Assembly (NCBI GenBank): GCA_903849645.1
Contig: CAINJJ010000001.1
Coordinates: 62,001-126,000, forward strand
Direction: 5' to 3'
DNA length: 64,000 nucleotides
Source of the DNA: an uncultured Acidobacteriaceae bacterium
GTDB lineage: Bacteria > Acidobacteriota > Terriglobia > Terriglobales > Acidobacteriaceae
Part shown: in pieces, positions 1-10,129 of the stretch
Numbering within the stretch: position 1 is the stretch's first letter
Layout of the letters: each line of letters begins with the position of its first letter
The notes under the pieces: generated by a model
Seen by the model: only the letters and a program-made list of their open reading frames with translations
Told to the model about the DNA's origin: nothing
Database searches by the model: none
Made by a program: the position numbers and the translations under genes

Positions 1-1
1 G

Positions 2-34
2 GTCCGCTCAGAGGATGAGAACCCGACGGCATGA
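2..34 (+). CDS. C-terminus of an antitoxin-like protein, cut by the left edge
   Basis: The frame starting at base 2 reads VRSEDENPTA and then stops at 32-34. The stop overlaps the ATG of the PIN gene at 31 in an ATGA arrangement. In VapBC modules the antitoxin gene lies just upstream of and overlaps the toxin gene, so this is probably the last ten residues of the antitoxin. That is inferred from position; ten residues cannot identify a family. Confidence 0.45.
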   Translation, partial: VRSEDENPTA

Positions 35-456
35 GGCGGATATGCTGGGACACCATGTTGCTGGTCTATCTTCTGGAAGGCAATGCGCTTTTTCGTCCGC
101 GCGCGGATGCGCTTCTGGCTCGGTCCAGAACACGTGGGGACTCGCTGTTCACGACCCTGCTGGCGGTGGGAGAGGTGATGGCGGGCGCGGAACGGTTCAA
201 CCAACCCCTCAAAGCTACCGCTGTTCGAAAGACGCTGGATGAGATTGGTTTTCGGTTTCTGGCTTTCGATGCAGGAGCGGTTCGGACCTTCAGCGTTCTC
301 CGAGGACGGGAAAAGCTGGGAGTTGCGGACTCGATTCATCTGGCGTGCGCGGCATCGGCTGGAGTCGATCTATTTTTGACCGGGGACAAGCAGTTAACGA
401 AGTTGGATGTGCCGGGAATCCATTTTATTGCCGATTTCAATAATTCACTCATGTAA
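31..456 (+). CDS. PIN-domain ribonuclease toxin (VapC-like)
   Basis: A 141-residue protein of normal PIN-domain length. The acidic residues expected for the metal site are visible: Asp7 in CWDTMLL, Glu in the VGEVMAG segment, Asp in GVADSIHLA and Asp in LTGDKQL. VapC toxins are Mg2+-dependent endoribonucleases that cleave tRNA or rRNA when the paired antitoxin is degraded. The start ATG overlaps the stop of the upstream frame, which implies translational coupling to an antitoxin lying mostly outside the window. A second PIN module occurs at 46415-47046. The family call is firm; the RNA target is unknown. Confidence 0.85.
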   Translation: MRRICWDTMLLVYLLEGNALFRPRADALLARSRTRGDSLFTTLLAVGEVMAGAERFNQPLKATAVRKTLDEIGFRFLAFDAGAVRTFSVLRGREKLGVADSIHLACAASAGVDLFLTGDKQLTKLDVPGIHFIADFNNSLM

Positions 457-481
457 TTGCAATTAGGGCACTAACCGAATC

Positions 482-1315
<834 letters not shown>

Positions 1316-1586
1316 GGAATTCGCCTCTGCTTTGCTCTAGCACTTCCGGTACGCGGACCGGAGACTCACGGCGGCGCAACCCCGCCGTCAAGGTCCGGCA
1401 CCGCATTGCATCCCAGCAGGAGCCGGAGATCCCTGCCGCAATCGGCTATTTTCCGTGCCCAATCCGAGGCTCGCATCGGGAGCCGGAGTACTGCACCATC
1501 GACCGTAGCACAAGCGCTCGGGCCTCGCAATTGCGCCGCGCACACGAGTGCGGACGAGCGGCGCGGCGAGCGGGCAAGAGGCGCGT

Positions 1587-2129
1587 TCAGGCCGTGCGGC
1601 GATGGCCCTGGGCCATGTCCCGAGCGGCTGTGGAGAGCAGCGAGCGGTGGAGCGAATCCAGTTGAGGCAGCAGGGCGGCGATCTCGGCCACCAGCGGGTC
1701 GGAGAGGAGCTCGGCGACCTGGTCGTCGCGGCGGGTGCGGGCATCCTTGACCAACTGGCGGACATCGACGCCGAGGGCGGCGGCGAGGCGCTCCAGGGAG
1801 CCAAGGGTGGGAATGGCCTTGCCGTTCTCGATCTTGGAGATGTAGGTACGGGGCACCTGCATCCGGCCGGCTAACTGGCGCTGGCTCAGGTGGCGTGCCC
1901 GGCGAATCTCCTTCACCTGGCCGGCAACCTGAAGGCCCGCTTCCGCTGAGGGTTCAGCGGCGTGATAATCGACCACCACGGGACCGGGGAGCACAGGCTC
2001 CTCGATGTCGAGGGGGCGGTGGCATTTTCTGCAAAGGGAGTTGGCGGTCCGGAACTGGACCAGTTTGCATTCCGCAAAAGTGCAGCGCACAACCTCGCGT
2101 GTTTCCACGCTATGAGCGATGGTAGCCAT
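1587..2129 (-). CDS. XRE-family regulator with N-terminal zinc-ribbon-like cysteines
   Basis: Start set at 2129 (MATIAHSVE), giving 180 residues; the open frame continues upstream but without protein-like sequence. Residues 16-36 carry two cysteine pairs (C16, C21, C33, C36) that could bind zinc. Residues about 66-125 form a clear Cro/C1-type helix-turn-helix (LSQRQLAGRM then YISKIENGKAIPTLGSLERL). The tail is helical and of unknown role. The gene is transcribed away from the HD hydrolase at 2317, and an inverted repeat at 2230-2247 lies between them, suiting autoregulation. The DNA-binding call is firm; the regulated process is unknown. Confidence 0.85.
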   Translation of the reverse strand: MATIAHSVETREVVRCTFAECKLVQFRTANSLCRKCHRPLDIEEPVLPGPVVVDYHAAEPSAEAGLQVAGQVKEIRRARHLSQRQLAGRMQVPRTYISKIENGKAIPTLGSLERLAAALGVDVRQLVKDARTRRDDQVAELLSDPLVAEIAALLPQLDSLHRSLLSTAARDMAQGHRRTA

Positions 2130-2229
2130 GGGGTCTGTGCGGAGCGCCAGAGCAGGATCTCCGGGGTGCCTTTTTGCACCACGATATGAGCTACTTTGGC
2201 GGGAATGAACCATAATTGTCAAGTAAGAA

Positions 2230-2247
2230 CTTAGGGTCCTACCTAAG
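2230..2247. promoter_or_regulatory. Inverted repeat, candidate operator between divergent genes
   Basis: CTTAGG (2230-2235), six-base spacer, CCTAAG (2242-2247): a perfect 6+6 dyad in the intergenic region between the HTH regulator (start 2129, minus) and the HD-domain gene (start 2317, plus). Its place in a divergent promoter beside an XRE regulator suggests an operator. Binding is inferred only. Confidence 0.45.
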
Positions 2248-2316
2248 ATTCTCCTATGATAGCCTGAAAAACCTGAAGAAACACGAACCAAATTGCACAA
2301 CACGGAGGAAGAATTG

Positions 2317-2928
2317 ATGAGTGAATCGGAGCGGGGCGGACCCTATGGGCGGGCGGAGGCGTGGAAGCTGCTGACGGAGTGGACGCAGGGAGAGAGCCTG
2401 CGCAAGCATGGGCTGGCCGTGGAGGTGTGCGTGACGGCCTGCGGCGAGGCGGAGGCGGACCGGCTGGGGCTGAGCGGGGAGGAGCGGGCGGCGCTGCTGC
2501 AACTCTATGCGACCACTGCTCTGCTGCACGACTTTGACTACGAGCGGCATCCGACGCTGGACGAGCACCCGTTCGTGGGCGTGAAAGAGCTGGAACGGCT
2601 GGGCTGGCCGCGGGAGCTGCGGACGGCGATTCTGGGCCACGCGCAGTATTCGGGGGTGCCGCGGGTGACGCACCTGGACAAGGCGCTGTTTGCCTGCGAT
2701 GAGCTGGCAGGGTTTCTGACGGCGTGCGCGCTGGTAAAGCCGAGCAAGTCGATCGCGGACGTGGAAGTGGCCGGGGTGCGCAAGAAGATGAAGGACAAGG
2801 CGTTTGCGCGGGGAGTGAACCGGCAGGACGTGATTCAGGGCGCGGAGGAACTGGGCGTGGACCTGGATGCGCATATCGGGTTTTGTATCGAGGCGATGAG
2901 GAAGCGGGCGGGGGAACTGGGGCTTTAA
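2317..2928 (+). CDS. HD-domain phosphohydrolase
   Basis: A 203-residue protein. The metal-binding HD motif is visible (TALLLHDFDYERHP), with an earlier His in LRKHGLAVEV and a later GHAQYSG segment with the position expected for further ligands. HD proteins are metal-dependent phosphohydrolases, often acting on nucleotides. The start at 2317 is chosen because GGAGGAA lies 7-8 bases upstream; an ATG at 2293 lacks a ribosome site. It is divergent from the XRE regulator. The substrate cannot be told from sequence. Confidence 0.85.
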   Translation: MSESERGGPYGRAEAWKLLTEWTQGESLRKHGLAVEVCVTACGEAEADRLGLSGEERAALLQLYATTALLHDFDYERHPTLDEHPFVGVKELERLGWPRELRTAILGHAQYSGVPRVTHLDKALFACDELAGFLTACALVKPSKSIADVEVAGVRKKMKDKAFARGVNRQDVIQGAEELGVDLDAHIGFCIEAMRKRAGELGL

Positions 2929-2946
2929 GCGGTGGCCTGCCGGAGG

Positions 2947-3534
2947 CTAGCGGAGGAGGCGGTAGGCCACTCCAATGTGGAAGCCGGCGGGCTGGATGGT
3001 GTGCTCGGGCTGGTTGGCGACATGGGGTGAGCCGGGCCAGAGTTGGTACTCATATTCGCAGCGCAAGGCCCATCGCTGGCCTAATCGGTAGTCGGCGCCC
3101 GCGGCGGGCGCAAGGGCAAAGTAGGTTCCGCTGCCGATTTTGAACGGATAGTGGATGGCGCCGACTCCGACCAGCAACTGGCCGAAGGGCTGCAGCCTGG
3201 CGAATCTGCCGACGGTGTAGCGGAGCCCGCCCAGATATGTATCCTCAGTCTCGCCATAGAAGCCGTCAAAGCGAAGAAAGCGGGCGTTGGCCTCGGCACT
3301 GAGATGGGGCGTAAGGCCGTAGCCGGCAAAGCCGCCGACTCCCCAGAGCCGCTGGCTGCTGCCGTTGGGGAAGCCGGGGTTGAGATTGGAGTACTGCGCG
3401 CCGAGCCAGAGGGAATGGAGGGGCCTTGTTGCGGCGGGGACGGTCTGCGCCCCGACAGCGGCGGCGAACAAGGCAGCCAAGAGCACCGCACAAGCAATGG
3501 AGAATTTGCCGGCGAGGCGCTTTGGCTGGAGCAT
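2947..3534 (-). CDS. Outer-membrane beta-barrel protein
   Basis: With the start at 3534 (MLQPKRLAGK) the protein has 195 residues: a signal peptide with hydrophobic core FSIACAVLLAALFAAAVGA, then an OmpA/OprF-like eight-strand barrel pattern (LWLGAQYSN, WGVGGFAGYGL, LGGLRYTVGR, FGQLLVGVGA, ALAPAAGADYRL, LRCEYEYQLW, FHIGVAYRLL). It ends in an alternating aromatic/aliphatic strand, though in Arg rather than Phe. Its role is probably structural or surface-related. Upstream in-frame sequence as far as 3903 is proline/arginine-rich and overlaps the neighbouring gene's frame, so it is excluded. Confidence 0.75.
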   Translation of the reverse strand: MLQPKRLAGKFSIACAVLLAALFAAAVGAQTVPAATRPLHSLWLGAQYSNLNPGFPNGSSQRLWGVGGFAGYGLTPHLSAEANARFLRFDGFYGETEDTYLGGLRYTVGRFARLQPFGQLLVGVGAIHYPFKIGSGTYFALAPAAGADYRLGQRWALRCEYEYQLWPGSPHVANQPEHTIQPAGFHIGVAYRLLR

Positions 3535-3566
3535 CGGAATCCCTGGAACAGGTACGTTTGAGGGTC

Positions 3567-4772
3567 TCAAAACAGCGACCGGGTGTTGAGAGTCACGGTG
3601 GTGGAGTGGGTGAGGGACTGGAGCGGGTTGGAGGCTGTTCCGCTGACGGTGATGAGGTGCGTGCCGACCGAGGTACCCCCGCCGAGCGGACCCGGCGCGC
3701 CGCATCCGGAGAGGGCGTTTGCGGCTCCCAGGAAAGCAAGGACGAGGGGCAGGGTGGGCCAGCAATCGCGGAGGCGGCGCAGATGGAGGGGGATGAGGAG
3801 CGCAAAAGCTGCGAGCAGGGAGATGAAGGAGCGGCCGGTTGGGCTGGAGGCGGACGCCAAGGGGGCCGGAGCGGAGGTCTGGAATACGAGTTTGGATGTC
3901 CACTGGCCGGCGCCAACGACGGGTGGAGTGAAGCTGCAGGTGGTGTTGGCGGGTAGCTGTTCGCAGCGGAGGGCGACGGTCTCCGTCATGCCCTGGCCGG
4001 GGGCGACGGTGATGGTGAAGGCGGCCGGCTCGCCGGCATAAATGGTCTGCGCGGAGGGAGAAGCGAAGAGGGCGAAGTCGAGGGGAGAGACGACGCCGGT
4101 GGCCCTGAGCTCGACGTAAAGGCCGGAGGGGTTGACTCCATAGGGCGGGTCGTTGGTGACGAGGAAGTCGAGGGTGTTGATGCCCTGGCGGAAGCCGGAG
4201 TTGAGAGTGAAGGGCGTGGTTGCGGTGTAGGTGGGGCTGGTGGGGCCAACCGGGGCTCCGTTGAGCTGGATGAGGCTCGAGTTGTCGGCGGCGAAGGCGC
4301 CATCAAGGGTGACGGTGGAGAGGTCGAAGGCGGTGAGGTCAAAGGTCTGGCGGTAGACGTAAAGGCCGGTGGCATCGGTGCGATTTTCATCGCCTGCGGC
4401 GTCAGGGCCGATCCATTGCGCGGCGGCTGTGTTGGGCATCCAGGGAGGGAAGGGATAGCCGCCGGTAAGGGTGATAAAGGGAACGGTTCCGCAGGCGCCG
4501 GGGGGGCAGGCGATGAGAGTGAAGTTGCCGTCGGCAGCGCCGGGAGCGGCCAGGCCAGGGCCTCCGGGAAGGTAGCCTGTGCCGAAGACAGGAATCGGCG
4601 TTCGGACAGATCCGGCGGCGGGGAGCGGAGGCGCAGAGGAGGACTGGGAGAGCGCCACGGCAGCGGAGAGAAGAACAAGCCAGGAAGCGAGATGGACCGG
4701 GTTCTTCAATGGGATCGCGCCCGCGTGAGAAGTGAGATCTTCCCGAGCCGTGGCGGAAGGCGGCGGTTGCAT
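3567..4772 (-). CDS. Secreted protein with Ig-like region and hydrophobic/Cys C-terminal tail
   Basis: A 401-residue protein with a hydrophobic N-terminal segment (LASWLVLLSAAVALS), a middle region of beta-strand character (residues about 120-230) containing a choice-of-anchor-like segment, an Ig-like stretch (residues about 235-300, PSAQTIYAGEPAAFTITVAPG), then a hydrophobic segment (FISLLAAFALLIPLHLRRL), a second one ending SGCGAPG, and a Thr/Ser-rich strand ending HSTTVTLNT. I recall this tail arrangement from many acidobacterial secreted proteins. Function unknown; location is probably envelope or extracellular. The start is uncertain because no ribosome site is obvious at 4772. Confidence 0.7.
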   Translation of the reverse strand: MQPPPSATAREDLTSHAGAIPLKNPVHLASWLVLLSAAVALSQSSSAPPLPAAGSVRTPIPVFGTGYLPGGPGLAAPGAADGNFTLIACPPGACGTVPFITLTGGYPFPPWMPNTAAAQWIGPDAAGDENRTDATGLYVYRQTFDLTAFDLSTVTLDGAFAADNSSLIQLNGAPVGPTSPTYTATTPFTLNSGFRQGINTLDFLVTNDPPYGVNPSGLYVELRATGVVSPLDFALFASPSAQTIYAGEPAAFTITVAPGQGMTETVALRCEQLPANTTCSFTPPVVGAGQWTSKLVFQTSAPAPLASASSPTGRSFISLLAAFALLIPLHLRRLRDCWPTLPLVLAFLGAANALSGCGAPGPLGGGTSVGTHLITVSGTASNPLQSLTHSTTVTLNTRSLF

Positions 4773-4832
4773 TTTCGCGGCGCACCGGACTGGCCCTGGA
4801 AGTTGCCCACACTGTATCAGCGGGGGCTGGGG

Positions 4833-5831
4833 TCAGGCGAGGGGATTGGCGGCGCGGAGCTCGGCGACGATCTCCGCGGCGGCTTCGCGGGCCTGGTCGG
4901 CGCGGTCGGGCGGGAAGCTGATGGCGCCGACGCGGGCGTGGCCGCCGCCGCCGTAGCGCTCGCAGACCGCGGCGAGGTTGACCATGGTGGCGGGATCGAC
5001 TTTGGTCCAGGGGTTGGAGCCGACGGAGACCTTGGTGCGGAAGCTCGATTTGGAGAGGCCGATGGAGTAAGTGGCCTGGGGATGCAGGTAGTAGGGAATG
5101 AACTTGTTGTAGCCCTCGAGGGGCTGGTCGGTCACGTCGAAGAAGATGGTGCCGTCGCGTTCCTCTGACCGCTCGCCGATGAGCTTGAGGGCCTGCTGGT
5201 GGCGCTCGAGCAGGGGCGGCAGAAGGCTGGCCACAAAGGGCTGGGCGAGGACCTCGGCGAGGGGCAGCGAGGTGAGCAGGGGAATGAGGCGGGGAATGAA
5301 GGCGGGGTCCTGGGTGGACTCGATGATGAGGGTGAGCTTCATGGCCGGAGCGGCCATTTCGACAGCGGACTGGGGGCTCTCATAGAGCGCTCCATCGACG
5401 ATGTCGGCCCAGTGAATGAGCTCGGCGACCGGTGCGGTGTCAAAGCCGAAGCGGGTGGACGCGATGTGGGCCAGGAAGCTGGTGCAGGAGGTGTAGTGGG
5501 GGTCAAAGAACTTGTGCTTGCCGCAGACGGGGTCCTGCTGGCAGTCGAGAAAGCTCTGCTGGTCCTGGGGGGTGAGAAAGGCGGAGAGGTGGTGGTCAAA
5601 CCACCAGGTGATGCGCGGGGAGGCAGAGTATTTGAAGTCGACGATGGCGTTTTCGTCGCCGGTGAATTCAGACTCGTCAAAGAGCGCGCCGGCCCGATGG
5701 ACGAGGCCATGAAACTCATAACTTGCGCCGGGGTCGATGCACTCGCGATGGAAGCGCGTGAACAGGGAGGCTGAGCAAGCTCCGTCAAAGCATTTGTCGT
5801 GATAGAAGACGCGAACCCGCAAAGCGTGCAC
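4833..5831 (-). CDS. DHH/DHHA1-family phosphoesterase
   Basis: 332 residues. Motifs in order: FYHDKCFDGACSA (N-terminal metal site), DFKYS, WWFDHHLSAF (DHH motif), HWADIVDGA, and the C-terminal DHHA1 signature RYGGGGHARVGAI. DHH proteins hydrolyse phosphodiester bonds in oligonucleotides or cyclic dinucleotides using Mn2+. The first codon is GTG at 5831, but the GGGAG upstream of it is very close, so a TTG three codons later is an alternative. No operon partner is evident; the gene at 3567 lies 60 bases downstream on the same strand. Confidence 0.85.
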   Translation of the reverse strand: MHALRVRVFYHDKCFDGACSASLFTRFHRECIDPGASYEFHGLVHRAGALFDESEFTGDENAIVDFKYSASPRITWWFDHHLSAFLTPQDQQSFLDCQQDPVCGKHKFFDPHYTSCTSFLAHIASTRFGFDTAPVAELIHWADIVDGALYESPQSAVEMAAPAMKLTLIIESTQDPAFIPRLIPLLTSLPLAEVLAQPFVASLLPPLLERHQQALKLIGERSEERDGTIFFDVTDQPLEGYNKFIPYYLHPQATYSIGLSKSSFRTKVSVGSNPWTKVDPATMVNLAAVCERYGGGGHARVGAISFPPDRADQAREAAAEIVAELRAANPLA

Positions 5832-5925
5832 ACTCCCGTGTCAAAAATACAATTTGCCAGAACTGTTAAGCATCAAGGGCTTGGCTGATTGTGTCAAGGC
5901 GGGCGGCAGGGAGTGAGCCGGGATT

Positions 5926-5951
5926 CCCAGGTCTCGGGGGCAAGACCTGGG
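5926..5951. repeat. Hairpin resembling an acidobacterial interspersed palindrome
   Basis: CCCAGGTCT (5926-5934), eight-base loop, AGACCTGGG (5943-5951), followed by GTGCC. It sits between the DHH gene (start 5831) and the 3' end of the DUF4242-like gene at 5978. The shape, a 'CCCAxxTCT...AGAxxTGGGGTGCC' stem flanked by GTGCC, resembles a hairpin I recall as dispersed through Acidobacteriaceae genomes. It could equally be a terminator for the 5978 gene on the minus strand. Confidence 0.5.
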
Positions 5952-5977
5952 GTGCCGAAGGGGTACTGGTCGGGCGG

Positions 5978-6250
5978 CTATTCGGCGGTTGTGGGGTCGA
6001 TGACGGAGCGGACCTGAGCGATGCTGTTGGCGGGGAAGCCGCCCTGCTGGGCGTGCCGGCGGACGGTCTCTTCATCGGGGGCGATGTAGACGCAGTAGAT
6101 CTTGTTGTCAGTGACGTAGCTCTGCAGCCACTGAATCTGAGGGCCCAGCGATTGGAGCACCCCGCAGGATGTCTGCGAGATGGCCTGCAACTGCTGGGGA
6201 GAGAGCTTGCCCGCTTCGGGGATCTCCCTCTCGATAACGTACTTGGGCAT
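5978..6250 (-). CDS. Small DUF4242-like protein
   Basis: A 90-residue protein (MPKYVIEREIPEAGKL...) with the pattern of the DUF4242 family: N-terminal strand YVIERE, central TDNKIYCVYIAPDEETVRRHA, and a C-terminal VRSVIDPTTAE. The start at 6250 is fixed by GGAGG eight bases upstream; that GGAGG lies on a GTG-initiated alternative five codons earlier, which is therefore unlikely. The biochemical role of the family is poorly defined. It stands alone, with about 370 bases of gene-free sequence upstream. Confidence 0.75.
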   Translation of the reverse strand: MPKYVIEREIPEAGKLSPQQLQAISQTSCGVLQSLGPQIQWLQSYVTDNKIYCVYIAPDEETVRRHAQQGGFPANSIAQVRSVIDPTTAE

Positions 6251-6624
6251 GTTTGTGACCTCCACCCCGGAATCCAGGGTGAGGATATGCTATCGCATAG
6301 CGCACCGCTCGAAGAAGGGTTGCGGGCGGTTGGCAGGGCAATCCGTGGAACGTTGACTTGATGGTAAATCTGCCGTCTTGCGCCGTCCCTCCGGGAATCC
6401 AGATGAATTCCGGCTTCGCCAACCCCACGTTGAAGAACGGGGCAAACCTGCGCCGATCACGCGGGGTGGCGAGTTTGTGAGCGCTTGAAGCATCACTTTC
6501 AGAGTGCCTGACACGCGGGCGATGGACGGTTGCCTGCCTGGCACAAAACCAGAAACAGCAATCCACAATCCATCTTTCAGAATGCGGCGATCATCCCGCT
6601 TGCGGCGCTGCCGGAGAATACTTG
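6251..6624. other. Gene-free stretch upstream of the DUF4242-like gene
   Basis: About 370 bases between the start of the 5978-6250 gene and the 3' end of the M28 peptidase gene. Short open frames exist on the minus strand (up to 152 codons), but their translations are low-complexity Arg/Pro/Ser mixtures with no recognisable domain or ribosome site. It presumably holds the promoter of the DUF4242-like gene. No convincing terminator or RNA was found. Confidence 0.4.
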
Positions 6625-8508
<1,884 letters not shown>

Positions 8509-8829
8509 CTGGATTGCGTCCTTTCGGCTGGAAGAAACGAAACGGCCCACGTGAACATACGTGGGCCGGAGGGAACAGAAGCGGGAGATCAGAGGAGATT
8601 AGCCCAGGCTTCGCGTCCACGCGGCGCATGGACAGGACCGGCTGCAAAGGCGGCGGGGCTGGCCAGAAGCGGGCGATGGGGCGATGCTCAGGATCATGCG
8701 GCTATTAAAGCACGCAAGGACTGGCCCGCACAACGGGTTGGAAATCAAGGGTTGCGAGTTTTGGCGAAGACGGGGATGCCGCTGGATGCGAAGGGCGGTT
8801 CACTGGAACAGTTCAGTTTCGGGGGCTGG
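8509..8829. other. Intergenic leader of the M28 peptidase gene
   Basis: About 320 bases between the M28 gene start and the 3' end of the cellulase-like gene. Apart from the 9-bp hairpin at 8544-8567 I see no gene. A very long plus-strand frame runs across it from 8551 into 10185 but is an antisense shadow of the glycosidase gene. Confidence 0.45.
8544..8567 (-). promoter_or_regulatory. Leader hairpin (attenuator-like) before M28 peptidase
   Basis: GGCCCACGT (8544-8552), six-base loop, ACGTGGGCC (8559-8567): perfect 9-bp stem. On the minus strand it is followed by GTTTCGTTTCTTCC and lies 36 bases before the peptidase ATG. The position fits an attenuator or the terminator of an upstream transcript (the 8830 gene, though 260 bases away). 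No ligand-binding fold is recognised. Confidence 0.4.
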
Positions 8830-10068
8830 TCAAAGCCGCTCGTAGAGGCGTCCCTGGCGGAGGTCGGGTGCGATAGAGGCCGTCTTGATGGCCTGGGTCA
8901 CCTGCTGGTGCCAGGCCTTGTCGCGCCACATGCCGGCGAACTGGGGACCGCAGAAGTTGCTGCTGGCGACGGCCAGCCAGCGGCCGGAGGCGGCGGCGCG
9001 GCCAGCGCCCAGAACGCACAGCTCCTTGACCCAGTCCCAGTGGAGGAGCGGCCAGTCCTTGTAGTCCACGATGGCCCAGCACTCGGTGGTGACGAGCGGC
9101 ATTTTGATCTGTGCGGAGACGGCGGCGAGGCGGTCGATCTTCTTTGCAAGCAGGTCCTGCCAGTAGGCAGGGCGGGCGCGGTACGTCGGCTCGGCCTTGA
9201 GGCTGAGGTTGGTGTAGCCCTTGGGGTCGAAGCGCTCGTAAGCGTAGTTGACGATCTTGTAGAACTCGCCGTCGTTTTCCTGAGCCATCCAGACGTGGGG
9301 GTCGAGGAGGTCGAAGTCGGAGAGGTCGTGCTCGCCGTAGTTTTCAACGCGGTCGGAGCTGCAGGAAAAGAGCAGCGGCAGGCGGGGAAAGCGGGCGCGC
9401 ACAAGGGCCAGGGCGGTGTGCATGAAGGCGAGCGAGGCGGGGTGGTCCCACTCGCCGAAGTTCAAGTGTGGCTTCATGAAGGGTGCCCAGGCGTCGCCGG
9501 GCCACTCGTTGCAGAGGTCGGCATAGAGGATGGCGTCGAGCAGTCCGGCGCCTTCGATCAGGTCGAGGGTCTTGATCCATTGCGCGGCCAGGACGTCAGG
9601 ACCGGTGATGGTCATGCGGGTGTTGTCCTCATCCTGGCGGTACCAGGTGGAGAGGCCGACCAGGATGCCCCGGCTCTTGCACTTGGCGATGAACTCGAAG
9701 AGCGCGGGGAGGATCATGACGCGGTTGACGTCGGGCGAGCCCCATACCTGGGTATTCCACTCCGGCAGCAGGGTCCAGGTCTTGTGGGGGTCGGTGGCCA
9801 CCAGATGCGGGAAGGGGTCGATGCGCACGGCGTTGTAGCCGCGCTCGGCCAACTCGTCGAGCGCCTTGTCCCAGTCCTCGTAGCCTGCGCCGTCCCAGCG
9901 GCGCTCAATCCAGGAGAACTCCCACATGGAGATGGCACGCGGGGCTTTGGGGCCGCTTTGCGCGGCGCGCCGGTGGCTGGAACTGGGCTTATCGGCAGCC
10001 AGAAGGGATGGAGAAAGGGGAGCCAGGGTTGCACAGGCGAGGCCGGCCAGAAAGCTCTTGCGATTCAT
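8830..10068 (-). CDS. Secreted cellulase-like glycoside hydrolase
   Basis: 412 residues from ATG 10068, with GGGAGAA upstream; an N-terminal signal peptide (MNRKSFLAGLACATLAPLSPSLLAAD). The fold looks like a (beta/alpha)8 barrel: AISMWEFSWIERRW, YNAVRIDPFPHL, ILYADLCNEWPG with Asn-Glu in the typical acid/base position, LLFSCSSD, and VTTECWAIVDY with a second Glu in the nucleophile position. This matches the 'sugar-binding cellulase-like' hydrolases rather than a characterised GH subgroup, so the substrate is uncertain. It lies 61 bases downstream of the Wzi-like gene and may share its transcript. Confidence 0.75.
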   Translation of the reverse strand: MNRKSFLAGLACATLAPLSPSLLAADKPSSSHRRAAQSGPKAPRAISMWEFSWIERRWDGAGYEDWDKALDELAERGYNAVRIDPFPHLVATDPHKTWTLLPEWNTQVWGSPDVNRVMILPALFEFIAKCKSRGILVGLSTWYRQDEDNTRMTITGPDVLAAQWIKTLDLIEGAGLLDAILYADLCNEWPGDAWAPFMKPHLNFGEWDHPASLAFMHTALALVRARFPRLPLLFSCSSDRVENYGEHDLSDFDLLDPHVWMAQENDGEFYKIVNYAYERFDPKGYTNLSLKAEPTYRARPAYWQDLLAKKIDRLAAVSAQIKMPLVTTECWAIVDYKDWPLLHWDWVKELCVLGAGRAAASGRWLAVASSNFCGPQFAGMWRDKAWHQQVTQAIKTASIAPDLRQGRLYERL

Positions 10069-10129
10069 GCTTGTTCTCCCGAAGATCCCGGAGTCCAAGT
10101 CCAGCGCGCGGGGGCTAGGCTGCGCGGCG

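Noticed and set aside
1316..1586. Small RNA or tRNA in the uppS / XRE gap
   Set aside because: No T-arm motif, cloverleaf or terminator was found; about 270 bases of ordinary GC-rich sequence.
6290..6568. Minus-strand ORF of 92 codons before the DUF4242-like gene
   Set aside because: No ribosome site, Arg/Ser/Pro-rich translation and no domain; probably non-coding.
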